Shown here: one piece after another, positions 31,962 through 40,791 of the stretch
Numbering within the stretch: position 1 is the stretch's first letter
Layout: each line of letters begins with the position of its first letter
IMG/VR virus record: IMGVR_UViG_3300025168_000034
Coordinates: 1-64,000 of that record
Direction: 5' to 3' (one strand)
DNA from: a virus
DNA: 64,000 nucleotides
Translations under genes and position numbers: made by a program
Notes under the pieces: generated by a model
Database searches by the model: none
What the model was told of the DNA's origin: nothing
What the model saw: only the letters and a program-made list of their open reading frames with translations

Positions 31962-33060
31962 ATATGTGATCTACGTCATCTCTACTAACTGCTAATCTTA
32001 TTGCTTGTTCTGATCCTACAGCTGTGATCTTGTGTTTTTTATTTCGCTCTATGAAAACTATATCTCCTTTCTTAACAACCATAGTATCTCCTTCCACAAA
32101 CCATTCCCACTCTCCTTTTATGATGTACCACCACTCATCCCAATCATTATGATAATGTAATCGATTTCCTTCACCTGGCATCTGTCCAATTAAGGTAGCT
32201 CTGTTAGATTTTGAGTTTATTACTGTGTGTGACCAAGACTCATCATCCGGATTATTACCTATGATACTCTGTACTTTTGTGACTTCTTTATTGTAATCGT
32301 GTAGGTTATTATTAACAACACCGTCTTGGGTTAGTACACGTTCTACATTGTGATCATAGACCTTTCCTGGTTTGTAATATTGAGGATCTTTTGGCTTTGC
32401 TGCTAGAATCGATTCAGCTAGCAGAAAATCATCCTCCTCGTCTATGTCGACTGTAGCATACCCATCTAACTCAAAGAATCCTATATTGCCATCACCTCCA
32501 TGATATCCGCAACCATACTTCTCCATATTTTTTTTATAATTTTCATATGTCCAAGACATTAAAGAGCAGGCATATGCATAGACTGGTTCTAGTAATTGGC
32601 TTGGTGGTGATGGTTTTTTTTGATCAAAGTTGATTGGTTGATTATCATACACTGATTCTATTTTGACTTTTTTGGTAGATACTAGTGTTGTATATTGCTT
32701 AGCTTGATTTACAAAATCCTTAACTTGCGACGAAGTGATGAAAGGTGATGTTGCAAGTATCTGTATTAGAGTATCTCCTTCTACACTATTCATAAAGTCT
32801 AATGTGAAATCGTCATTTGTTGCTTCATCTGTAGATAGATGGGCTGGTCTTTTGTAGAACTTCACACCATACTCCTCAGCTATCTCTGCAAAAATATCTG
32901 ACTCTGAATTGATATATATTTCATCAAACACATTTGCTTCTTTAGCAGCTTGTATTGCATAACTAACTAGAGGAACATTACCTAATAGTCTTAGATTCTT
33001 ATTGGGTATCCGTTTACTTCCCAGTCTAACGGGGATCATTGCTATAACTTTTTTATTCAT
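31954..33060 (-). CDS. Cytidylyltransferase (NeuA-like) fused to a cupin
   Basis: 368 residues, two domains. Residues 1-230 are a CMP-sugar synthetase: AMIPVRLGSKRIPNKNLRLL is the CTP-binding start, then YINSESDI, LILA-type middle strand (IQILATSPF) and VDIDEEDDFLLAE with Asp for metal. Residues about 270-368 are a cupin with HYHNDWDEWWYIIKGEWEW and GDIVFIERNKKHKI, the usual His-x-His and Glu positions. It should make CMP-activated acidic or other sugars; the cupin could be an isomerase. A cupin fused to NeuA is unusual. Confidence 0.8.
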   Translation of the reverse strand: MNKKVIAMIPVRLGSKRIPNKNLRLLGNVPLVSYAIQAAKEANVFDEIYINSESDIFAEIAEEYGVKFYKRPAHLSTDEATNDDFTLDFMNSVEGDTLIQILATSPFITSSQVKDFVNQAKQYTTLVSTKKVKIESVYDNQPINFDQKKPSPPSQLLEPVYAYACSLMSWTYENYKKNMEKYGCGYHGGDGNIGFFELDGYATVDIDEEDDFLLAESILAAKPKDPQYYKPGKVYDHNVERVLTQDGVVNNNLHDYNKEVTKVQSIIGNNPDDESWSHTVINSKSNRATLIGQMPGEGNRLHYHNDWDEWWYIIKGEWEWFVEGDTMVVKKGDIVFIERNKKHKITAVGSEQAIRLAVSRDDVDHIYE

Positions 33061-34778
33061 TATTTGTTGTTTATAAACTCATTCATTAAATAATCATCTA
33101 ACGTGAGTGTTCCGTAATGCTCATCTACCATTTTTCTAAAATAATCAATCTGTGGTTGTTGATGATGTATATCCATTCGTAGCTGTTCTACAGAGGGTTC
33201 TTTATTTTCTGTAGAGCTGAAATTGCCTATTGCTGAAGCTGCATCGTGATATGTATCATTGTACACTTTTCCAAAAGTATTCATATTGAAAAAAGTCATA
33301 CCGGTGATGAATAGCTCTTTGACATCATAATTTAACAAGGTTATGACACCCATCAACCCTGTGTTAGCAGTTGTTCCGATTTCATTAAAGCATTTGAATA
33401 AATAACCATCAGATACATCGTGCCAATCCACTTTTAGATCTTGCATAAAATCATATATCGATTGGATATTCCACATTAACACCATTGGACACACAACATA
33501 CTTTAGAGATTTTACAAACTCCACATTATTAGACATTGCATTCTGCTTATAGTGATTCAGGCAATTCATAACTATATCCGTTCGTTGTCCATAGTCTTCC
33601 CAATCACTCTCTGGCATATCATATGCTTGATTAACCCTCACAACTACATCATAAGAATCTATTAATTTACCTAAACCCTTTCCTTTAAGGTGAGGAGATG
33701 GACAGACATATGCTACCCGCTTTCCTTTTACCAACTCGTTAAGCTTTTCATCGAGCTTATAATCTCGAAAGCTATTTACAAAAGGTCCTCGAGAGCCTAA
33801 ATCAAAAAGCTGATCAGCTGGGGTTGGTGTAGATGATTGCCATTCCGGTGGATTAATGCTAAGAGGTATGTTTGTTATATTGTTCAAAGTGTTTCCCCAC
33901 CAATTATCATTATCAATTAAACTCACTCTACACTCGATAAGCTCTTTGTGGTGTATCGGTGGTATCTCCCACGGAAAGATAGGAAATCGACCTATACTCT
34001 CTCCGTTGAACCATCTTAGATCTGTAGTAAAGGACTCTACATTAATCTTATTGGTATCAATAACTTCGCCTGATAATAATAAGCTGTTTAGATACTCAAC
34101 ACTATACACTTCTTCGTACCTATTCAATGAGTTGTTAGTGTGTATTTGTTTTACTACTTCTGTGTGGTGAAACAAATTATATGTATAGTCTTGGAATATA
34201 GGAGATTTTGAACCTGCTATCTCTAGCTCGACTGGTGTGTTGATCTTGTTGTCAGTTTGTATTAATTCTAATACATCTTTCTTTCTGTGAATAACACTAC
34301 TCGCATTAAAGGGATATTTTAGTGCCAACTCTTCGATAGAGCTAGATCCTTTGGTACTTTTGTTAATAGTGTAATAAGCTTCTTCTTGCTTATCCCACCA
34401 CTGCTTATTAAATAAAGTAGGGTCAAGTCCAAAACAATACTTACCAGCGCTATTAAGTGTTTTTAAAGACTTATCACACTGATCAAGGTTTAATGATTTA
34501 AAGTATATAGTATCATCTACCTCAAGCATTACATTGTCTGATTGTATTTCATTACTTAATATTGCTGTAAGTGTTTGTTGGAAGCCATAAACACTCTCGT
34601 CTACAAAAATAACATTGTTAAATATGTTGTTAAGTTTTTGATACCCTTCAAGATACTGTTTATTAGAGTACCCAAACTGGACGTATATATTGTCTACTCC
34701 AGTCACATACCTCTCTATCGTCTCAAGTGATGTGTGTAACTGAAAAGCTCTATCTTTTGAAAAAATTAAAATATCCAT
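33060..34778 (-). CDS. Bifunctional transferase: GT-A-like plus GT29-like
   Basis: A 572-residue fusion. Residues 1-330 start MDILIFSKDRAFQLHTSLET like other GT-A proteins that carry out capsular or phage glycan synthesis. Residues about 350-572 resemble the GT29 sialyltransferase fold: KGKGLGKLIDSYDVVVRVN (motif L-like), TANTGLMGVITLLNY (motif S-like) and HDAASAIGNFS as a motif VS-like His. Placed beside a CMP-sugar synthetase, the C-terminal part probably uses CMP-activated sugar. Confidence 0.7.
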   Translation of the reverse strand: MDILIFSKDRAFQLHTSLETIERYVTGVDNIYVQFGYSNKQYLEGYQKLNNIFNNVIFVDESVYGFQQTLTAILSNEIQSDNVMLEVDDTIYFKSLNLDQCDKSLKTLNSAGKYCFGLDPTLFNKQWWDKQEEAYYTINKSTKGSSSIEELALKYPFNASSVIHRKKDVLELIQTDNKINTPVELEIAGSKSPIFQDYTYNLFHHTEVVKQIHTNNSLNRYEEVYSVEYLNSLLLSGEVIDTNKINVESFTTDLRWFNGESIGRFPIFPWEIPPIHHKELIECRVSLIDNDNWWGNTLNNITNIPLSINPPEWQSSTPTPADQLFDLGSRGPFVNSFRDYKLDEKLNELVKGKRVAYVCPSPHLKGKGLGKLIDSYDVVVRVNQAYDMPESDWEDYGQRTDIVMNCLNHYKQNAMSNNVEFVKSLKYVVCPMVLMWNIQSIYDFMQDLKVDWHDVSDGYLFKCFNEIGTTANTGLMGVITLLNYDVKELFITGMTFFNMNTFGKVYNDTYHDAASAIGNFSSTENKEPSVEQLRMDIHHQQPQIDYFRKMVDEHYGTLTLDDYLMNEFINNK

Positions 34779-36433
34779 TAAACTAAATCTTTTAAGTACT
34801 TATTGTAAAATTTATCATTATCCTCATACCAATCTAAAGCTCTTTCGTAATTTTCTTGAATTGCAGCTTTTTTGGATTCATAAATAGGAGTTTTTTCAAG
34901 GTCTTGGATAATAGTCACCAATTCTTTAGTTGTGTCGAAGGTTATAATACCATCTGGATTAAACCACTGTTGTATATTTGGACAGCCATGATAGATAGGA
35001 ATAACTCCAGCTAACATACAATCAAGTAGCTTTTCTGTAAAGTAGTTTTTCATCTTAGCATTCTCCATTGCTATTGAAAATTCATAGTCCTTTAATCCTT
35101 CTAATTTAGAAGCTATGGGATTAATATCTCGTCCAAAAGCATCAACATTGAGCCTCTGTTTCTGCATCTCTGCTAGACATTCTAATCTAAACTCATGCCC
35201 CTTTACCATACTTTTCTTGGAGGTAATGAAGGATGTCTTTTTAGATTTTTTATAAACCTGAAACTGAGTTGTATCTAGTTCTATTGGTAAAAGATTCCAT
35301 TGTGAAATCTCTGTGATTGGTTTAAATTTAAAGTTTGGTAAATTGTGTAGCGACTCATGCCACCCAAGCACCCTATCAAACTTTCCGTATTCTGTTTGTA
35401 TTGTATCATACAAAAGCTCTTGATTAAACAGGTGTGGACCTTCAGCTATAACTGCTACAATAGGCTTATCCTCATCAACTTCAATTGATCCATTCAAGTA
35501 TTTTAGAATACTATCATCTTGCAAAACTGTCAAATCAAACTCACCTTTTGACAGATTGTATGTGTAGGAAAAGTCTTTAGGAATTGTATGTCGCTCTCTA
35601 TAATCTCCAAAAGCATTTACTTGTGGCAACTTTTCGCCACTCAACTCTTCTCTAACAGCTACTCTCTTGAATTTTTTTCTATTTCGTATTTCTATTTCAT
35701 ACTTTTCATTCTCTTTCGAATCTCTAAAAGAGCCATCCTTTAAAGGCCTTACTCGGTCAGGATCGTTATTAAACATTACAGTAGGATATTGTAGATTCAC
35801 TATCTTCTCTGAAGGTACCATCTCCATCATAGAGAATTGGAGCTGTAGATCAATTGCATGTTTATATATCTCATTATCGATGTTTGAGATTGCATTTTCA
35901 ACTTTAAATTGCTTATGTACAAACCATCTAAACGAGTGTAGGTGACCTGCTCTCCACATGTCCTTTCTATATAGAGCATGTTTATGCACAAACGGATCAT
36001 AATCGCTATTTTGTGGATTAGGCATGACAATCTCTGTGCCACCATTCCATACACGCATACCACCGTAGGTTAGCCAACAATCGGTTTCATTATATGTTTG
36101 GTTGAGTTGTTCTAATACTGTTGGAGTAGCAAACCAATCATCACCACAAAGCTCTACTAGGATTTCATTTTCATCCCTACCATCCATAAACTCATAAGGG
36201 TGTTTAATGTAGTTTGTTGGAGAGTCTAAGTTTTTTTTATTGTTAATAATGTGAAATCTACTATCATTACCAACTAAATCAGTTACTATCTGTAGGGTGT
36301 TGTCTGTAGATGCATCATTAACATATATTACCTCATAATTAGTATATGTTTGTTCTAAAATACTTTCCAAGTGAGTTTCCGCCCACTCCTCATTGTTGTA
36401 TGAACAACATAAGATTATAAATTTATTTTTCAT
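34778..36433 (-). CDS. Bifunctional transferase: GT2 plus GT10 (fucosyltransferase-like)
   Basis: A 551-residue fusion. The first 240 residues are a GT2 domain: FIILCCSYNNEEWAETHLES, VNDASTDNTL and LVELCGDDWFAT with the DxD-like motif. Residues about 330-551 resemble GT10 alpha-1,3/4-fucosyltransferases, with KNYFTEKLLDCMLAGVIPIY and then HGCPN near the end. GT10 enzymes use GDP-fucose; GDP-colitose is the same sugar class, so the enzyme may transfer the product of the ColD/ColC genes. Confidence 0.8.
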   Translation of the reverse strand: MKNKFIILCCSYNNEEWAETHLESILEQTYTNYEVIYVNDASTDNTLQIVTDLVGNDSRFHIINNKKNLDSPTNYIKHPYEFMDGRDENEILVELCGDDWFATPTVLEQLNQTYNETDCWLTYGGMRVWNGGTEIVMPNPQNSDYDPFVHKHALYRKDMWRAGHLHSFRWFVHKQFKVENAISNIDNEIYKHAIDLQLQFSMMEMVPSEKIVNLQYPTVMFNNDPDRVRPLKDGSFRDSKENEKYEIEIRNRKKFKRVAVREELSGEKLPQVNAFGDYRERHTIPKDFSYTYNLSKGEFDLTVLQDDSILKYLNGSIEVDEDKPIVAVIAEGPHLFNQELLYDTIQTEYGKFDRVLGWHESLHNLPNFKFKPITEISQWNLLPIELDTTQFQVYKKSKKTSFITSKKSMVKGHEFRLECLAEMQKQRLNVDAFGRDINPIASKLEGLKDYEFSIAMENAKMKNYFTEKLLDCMLAGVIPIYHGCPNIQQWFNPDGIITFDTTKELVTIIQDLEKTPIYESKKAAIQENYERALDWYEDNDKFYNKYLKDLV

Positions 36434-37301
36434 ATGACTTAATTGTCTTTTTTATACCTGATTGTATATCGTGTTTAGCGCACCATCCAGTGAGTTGTAG
36501 TTTACTATTATCACCACATAGATGGTTTGTGTAGGAATTCTTTCTGTCCTTGGTAGCGTCAAAAGTAATAGTGTGTTCGAGTCCTAAATAGTCATCGTCA
36601 AACTCTTGTTTTATTGTATTGACTACATCCCTAACCACATACTCCTTTCCGGAACATATGTTGAATATACCGGTATGTTTACCTGATAATAGTTGATCAA
36701 CAGCGCTCGTAAAGTCATCTATATACAAGTAATCTGCTACTGAATTACAAGAATTGAGAGTAAGGTTTTGGCGGTCAATGCATGCTTGAACTGTCATAGG
36801 GATTAACCTACTCTGTACGTCACCTGGTCCGTATACATAACAAGGACGCAGCCACAACCATTTAAAATTATTGACCTCACACAAGGTTCTTGTAAACAGT
36901 TTAAGAATATTCTTAGATGCACCATAGTAGTTGTTAGCATACTCCGGGTCTTCTTCTGTTATGCTTGTTTTGTTGATTCCATACTCTGCAAACGATCCTA
37001 CACCTACAAAGTGTAAATTCTTTAGTTGAGAGAATACTCTACCTAATTCGATAGCTATATTAATGTTGCTAAATTGCTCGTAACTATTGACACCGTTAAA
37101 GTTGTTACCATCAGACCATCCATTGTATATAAAGATGTCAGGTTGATATTCTAAAATCTCTTCTCCAACTGTAGTTAGGTTGTTATGCCTTATACTGACA
37201 GATCGTATGTCATATTTTTTTGATAAATGGATTGCTAGACTCTTTCCTAAGAATCCACTAACCCCACTAATCATTATTTTAAGTTTATCTGACTTCTCCA
37301 T
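36423..37301 (-). CDS. NAD-dependent epimerase/dehydratase, extended SDR
   Basis: 292 residues with SGVSGFLGKSL, FVGVGSFAEYG and YYGASKNI, which gives the YxxxK pair, and PCYVYGPGD. It resembles NDP-sugar epimerases. The start is at 37,301 (MEKSDKLKIMISG), overlapping the gene above by 28 bases; a later Met at 37,274 would remove the first strand. Exact reaction unknown. Confidence 0.75.
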   Translation of the reverse strand: MEKSDKLKIMISGVSGFLGKSLAIHLSKKYDIRSVSIRHNNLTTVGEEILEYQPDIFIYNGWSDGNNFNGVNSYEQFSNINIAIELGRVFSQLKNLHFVGVGSFAEYGINKTSITEEDPEYANNYYGASKNILKLFTRTLCEVNNFKWLWLRPCYVYGPGDVQSRLIPMTVQACIDRQNLTLNSCNSVADYLYIDDFTSAVDQLLSGKHTGIFNICSGKEYVVRDVVNTIKQEFDDDYLGLEHTITFDATKDRKNSYTNHLCGDNSKLQLTGWCAKHDIQSGIKKTIKSYEK

Positions 37302-38251
37302 TCCTTCAAATCGTAGTGTTTTTTATAATTTCTTTTTGCTTTGATTACACAATCTGTGTAAAAATCGTAATCATTGCTTAGCCTTTGTGCTAACTTTCTA
37401 GCTGAATCAACGTCTTCTACATCAACACACAAGTCTGGATGACACAATCTTTGTGTATCAACGTGTTTGTTACCTATACAAGGTATGCCAAAGTATGCAC
37501 AATTTAGGCTAAATGTGCCTGCTGCAATAGTTGGCATAAGATGTACAGCATACTTGAATGTTGATAACTCTTTCATCCAATCGATCCAGCTCAATCTAGG
37601 TAGATGTTGTAGGTTTGGTACATATCCTTCACCGTCACGTTTTGCATGAGACTCTTGAGCCCAGATTGGTGCTTTGAATTCATCTGCAACAACGTAGCTT
37701 TGAAAGCCTCCATACCATCTTGCAAAGTTTCCTCCAATAATCACCTTGTTTTCTGTCTTAGGCTCTATATTACTAATAAGCTTTTCGATCATTAATGTAG
37801 GTATTGTTTGTACCTTTTGACCTGGCACTAACCCTTTATAAAATCTCGTATCATATTCGTTGTGAGCATATATTGTATCGACATCAGTTAGCATATTGTA
37901 GAAATTAAACTGATCATGCACTTCTAATTCTGTGAACATCCAAGCCGGTCCTTCTTGTATATAATGGATTTGCTTGTTGTTCTTTTTCAAGACCTCGAGC
38001 CAGTTTGAGTTTAAAAGCTCAGAGTGTGGATTAGGTGAGTTAGCTATTTTTGCTCCAACTGCATTTAGATTAAGCTGTCCTTTAGGGAATATAACAAACA
38101 CATGATCACAATCTTTAATACTTGCATACTCATATATGTTTGTGTGTGTTGCGTCTAATGCATGCATCCATGCAAACTCCGTTCTCATATTAGTATGATC
38201 ACTAGCAATCTTACCACTAAACCCCATCTCTGTAACGAACGCTATTTTCAT
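37274..38251 (-). CDS. Glycosyltransferase-like protein, GT-B type
   Basis: 325 residues with MKIAFVTEMGFSGKIASDHT, a strand-helix start as in GT-B enzymes, and a second Rossmann-like half. In the C-terminal half SLNCAYFGIPCIGNKHVD is a late-GT-B-type donor-site segment that varies between families, and DLCVDVEDVDSARKLA follows. No CAZy family can be named. It sits between an epimerase and an aminotransferase-like dehydratase, so a transferase role is likely. Confidence 0.6.
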   Translation of the reverse strand: MKIAFVTEMGFSGKIASDHTNMRTEFAWMHALDATHTNIYEYASIKDCDHVFVIFPKGQLNLNAVGAKIANSPNPHSELLNSNWLEVLKKNNKQIHYIQEGPAWMFTELEVHDQFNFYNMLTDVDTIYAHNEYDTRFYKGLVPGQKVQTIPTLMIEKLISNIEPKTENKVIIGGNFARWYGGFQSYVVADEFKAPIWAQESHAKRDGEGYVPNLQHLPRLSWIDWMKELSTFKYAVHLMPTIAAGTFSLNCAYFGIPCIGNKHVDTQRLCHPDLCVDVEDVDSARKLAQRLSNDYDFYTDCVIKAKRNYKKHYDLKEWRSQINLK

Positions 38252-39405
38252 TTTGCAAAAAACTCTTTTATTTTATCACACACATAATCAACATCGTCAA
38301 CTGTCATACCGTGATGAGCACCTAACAAGAATCCATTAGCCATAATGAGGTCTGAATTTGTAAAATCTTGCAAATACTCTCTATAGATTGGATGTCTAGT
38401 AACATTACCAGCAAAGGTAACTCTAGTCTGTATATTGTTATCTTCTAAGAATGTTAACAACTCAAGACGTCTATCACACTGTAAAGGTACTGCTAGCCAG
38501 TTTGGTTTTATACTATCGTCTGGCAATATAAGCTCTTTAACATCTTTAAGGTTTTCTATATATCTTTCAACATTATCTCTCCTTATCTTTTCAAACTTTT
38601 TAAACCTTTCGAGTTGTACTAATCCAAAAGCTGCGTTCATCTCTGAGCATTTCATGTTGTATCCAAGTACGTCATATAGAAATTTGTGATCGTAAGCAAT
38701 ACCATCTACTTCGTGATTAAAGCGATCTGACATTAACTCTGAGTTGTCTCCCATTCTTCCCCAATCACGATATTGTAGAGCTCTGTTTACATGCTTCTTG
38801 TCGTTAAACATAACCATACCTCCTTGACCTCCAGCTGTAATGACATGACTAGCATAAAAGCTGGTCGTAGACACATCCGATTCTTCTGTGTATGTAATTG
38901 TATCTGCTGAATCTTCTATGACTTTAATGTCATATCTTCTTAGAGCTTGTAGTTTTTGCTTTAACTTAACCCAATCAGGTTTGTTTCCTATTAAATTTGG
39001 AACCATAATAGCTTTAACTTTAGATTCCGTATCCTTAGATACAATGTCAATAATATCTTCCACTGTTGGCACATAGGATTGCAATCCTACATCACAAAAA
39101 ACTGGCTCGAAGCCTAACTGTATAATTGGAGCTAATGTTGTTGAAAACGTACATGCTGGTGTTATCACCTGACATCCTTTAGGTAAGTCTAATGCTGCTA
39201 ATGCTAACAGACATGCTGATGATCCTGAGTTCACAAACACTCCATATTTCTTACCAAAACGCTTAGCTATTTGCTCTTCAAACTCAATAGACTTAGGTCC
39301 AAATCCAGCTAGCCATCCATCACGGAGACACTGTTCTACTGCTTTAATTTCTTCCTCTCCATAAGATTCAAACTTGTTAGGAGCGTACCATACTTTCTTT
39401 CTCAT
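38248..39405 (-). CDS. DegT-family PLP dehydratase-like enzyme with His for Lys
   Basis: A 385-residue DegT/DnrJ/EryC1 protein. At residue 187 the catalytic Lys is again absent, with SFYASHVITAGGQGG; the same His occurs in RfbH/E1-type 3-dehydratases and in ColD. VNSGSSACLLAL and VIEDSADTITY are PLP-site motifs. It therefore probably removes the C3 hydroxyl of an NDP-4-keto-6-deoxy sugar, rather than aminating it, and may act in a second pathway (CDP- or dTDP-sugar). Its donor is not known. Confidence 0.75.
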   Translation of the reverse strand: MRKKVWYAPNKFESYGEEEIKAVEQCLRDGWLAGFGPKSIEFEEQIAKRFGKKYGVFVNSGSSACLLALAALDLPKGCQVITPACTFSTTLAPIIQLGFEPVFCDVGLQSYVPTVEDIIDIVSKDTESKVKAIMVPNLIGNKPDWVKLKQKLQALRRYDIKVIEDSADTITYTEESDVSTTSFYASHVITAGGQGGMVMFNDKKHVNRALQYRDWGRMGDNSELMSDRFNHEVDGIAYDHKFLYDVLGYNMKCSEMNAAFGLVQLERFKKFEKIRRDNVERYIENLKDVKELILPDDSIKPNWLAVPLQCDRRLELLTFLEDNNIQTRVTFAGNVTRHPIYREYLQDFTNSDLIMANGFLLGAHHGMTVDDVDYVCDKIKEFFAK

Positions 39406-40034
39406 ATTGTGTTGTAAAATTTATTTTGACGTTCTTGTCGTTGTATCGACTTAGGATGATGTAAGCAATACTCTGGATTGCCTGGCATATGTCCAAATTT
39501 TTTGTAGCCAACCAATCTTTCATGAACCGGCTTTATCCATTTAATGTCTGGTGAGTTTTTGTATAAGCGCATTTGATGATCAGGAAAATTAACCCACCCT
39601 CGTTCACTCACCTGCCATCCCCACTTTGCTATATGCTCTTGTGTTAATCCGCTGACTGTGTTAATTCGTGACAACCAGTACGCTTCAACATCTGGGTTGT
39701 CTGATATTACATAAGGGATTGCTTCCATCAAGTAGTCGTCTGGATACTCGTCTGCATCTAATTGGAGTATCCAATCTCCAGAACAGAGACTGTTTAAGTA
39801 ATTCTTGTGTTTAGCAAAGTTTTTGTTTAGAGGATGATATGCTCGAATCACATTATCATCGATACACTCTTCAGCGAATGCTTCTACATAATCCTTTATC
39901 TCTTGTGTGTGATTTGTTTCATCTACTAAAATAACGATCTCATCTTCAGGTGACTTCCATTTCAATAAATACTTGGTGAGGTTTTTTATTTCTTCAATCT
40001 CGTTACATACGGGGACAGCATAACTAATTTTCAT
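39402..40034 (-). CDS. Glycosyltransferase, GT2 family
   Basis: 210 residues: MKISYAVPVCNEIEEIKNLT, VDETNHTQEI, ILQLDADEYPDD with the DxD metal motif, and an acceptor part (SERGWVNFPDHQMRLYKN, then VHERL). This is the short GT2 form seen in LPS and phage glycan clusters, with GT-A fold and divalent metal. It follows a promoter-like motif at 40,041. Confidence 0.8.
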   Translation of the reverse strand: MKISYAVPVCNEIEEIKNLTKYLLKWKSPEDEIVILVDETNHTQEIKDYVEAFAEECIDDNVIRAYHPLNKNFAKHKNYLNSLCSGDWILQLDADEYPDDYLMEAIPYVISDNPDVEAYWLSRINTVSGLTQEHIAKWGWQVSERGWVNFPDHQMRLYKNSPDIKWIKPVHERLVGYKKFGHMPGNPEYCLHHPKSIQRQERQNKFYNTI

Positions 40035-40040
40035 AACTAC

Positions 40041-40069
40041 AATATACTAAATTAAATCCTATTAAACAA
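40041..40069 (-). promoter_or_regulatory. Promoter-like motif
   Basis: TTGTTT, 17 bases, TATATT (40,046-40,041) on the minus strand, seven bases before the ATG of the GT2 gene, too close for a normal leader. The first hexamer lies inside the last codons of the upstream gene. This is a weaker copy, supported by spacing and the TATATT. Confidence 0.45.
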
Positions 40070-40559
40070 GGTCTTCGTTAATAATAAATCCAGCATGCTT
40101 ACAAGCATCATAAAATTGAGTTGATGCAAATTTCTCTTTTTGAGACATATCAACTCTCTTTTTGTAATACTCGCCATTAGATCCTGGTATTGGATATTTT
40201 TCTCTTTCACTATCTTTAACATCTACAGATGGAGCAGTAGTCCACCACCAATCTAACTTACTGTTTCCATCTGGAAAAATAATTCCAACATTTGGAAAGT
40301 TGAGAACAAGTGGATACCATACTAAGTTTTTATCATCGATCCATCTAAGATCCTTGATAAGTTTTGCAGTATTTTCTTCGTATTGAATTATAGTTGGGCT
40401 CCCTTCTACATTCAAAGATGTAGTGGTATAGCCACAATCAATACACATGTAGCTTGTTGCTTTTGAGCCATCAGGCAGTTCTGTGTGTTCTTTAAAACAC
40501 CTATGGCCTCCACAGTGTTTGCATATTACCTTTTCAGGTTGTTCATCTTGTTGGTACAT
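40062..40559 (-). CDS. Zinc-ribbon protein, 165 aa
   Basis: N-terminal zinc ribbon: CKHCGGHRC at residues 12-20 and CIDCGYTTTS at 38-47. The rest is beta-rich with many aromatic residues (SKLDWWWTTAPS) and a helical end (FYDACKHAGFIIN). Such proteins are common in phages; role unknown. Confidence 0.7.
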   Translation of the reverse strand: MYQQDEQPEKVICKHCGGHRCFKEHTELPDGSKATSYMCIDCGYTTTSLNVEGSPTIIQYEENTAKLIKDLRWIDDKNLVWYPLVLNFPNVGIIFPDGNSKLDWWWTTAPSVDVKDSEREKYPIPGSNGEYYKKRVDMSQKEKFASTQFYDACKHAGFIINEDLV

Positions 40560-40791
40560 ATTCTATATTGTATGATAGTCCGTTATTATTATCGCTCACT
40601 CCATGTTTTACATTATCAAATATTGCCATGGAGCTACGCACGACAAATTGACTATACTCTTCTGAGTTTTGTAATAATTCTTGTTTCCATTCACAATCGT
40701 GATTTGCTGATGTGAACCAGTTTATAAAGTGATCATGCGTCCATTTAGTATAACACTTTATGTAATATTTTATGTATTGTTCTTTCTTCAT
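40543..40791 (-). CDS. Hypothetical protein, 82 aa
   Basis: Soluble helical protein rich in Tyr, Asn and His (MKKEQYIKYYIKCYTKWTHD at the start). It overlaps the zinc-ribbon gene by 17 bases and is coupled by ATGA to the transferase above. No family. Confidence 0.6.
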   Translation of the reverse strand: MKKEQYIKYYIKCYTKWTHDHFINWFTSANHDCEWKQELLQNSEEYSQFVVRSSMAIFDNVKHGVSDNNNGLSYNIEYVPTR

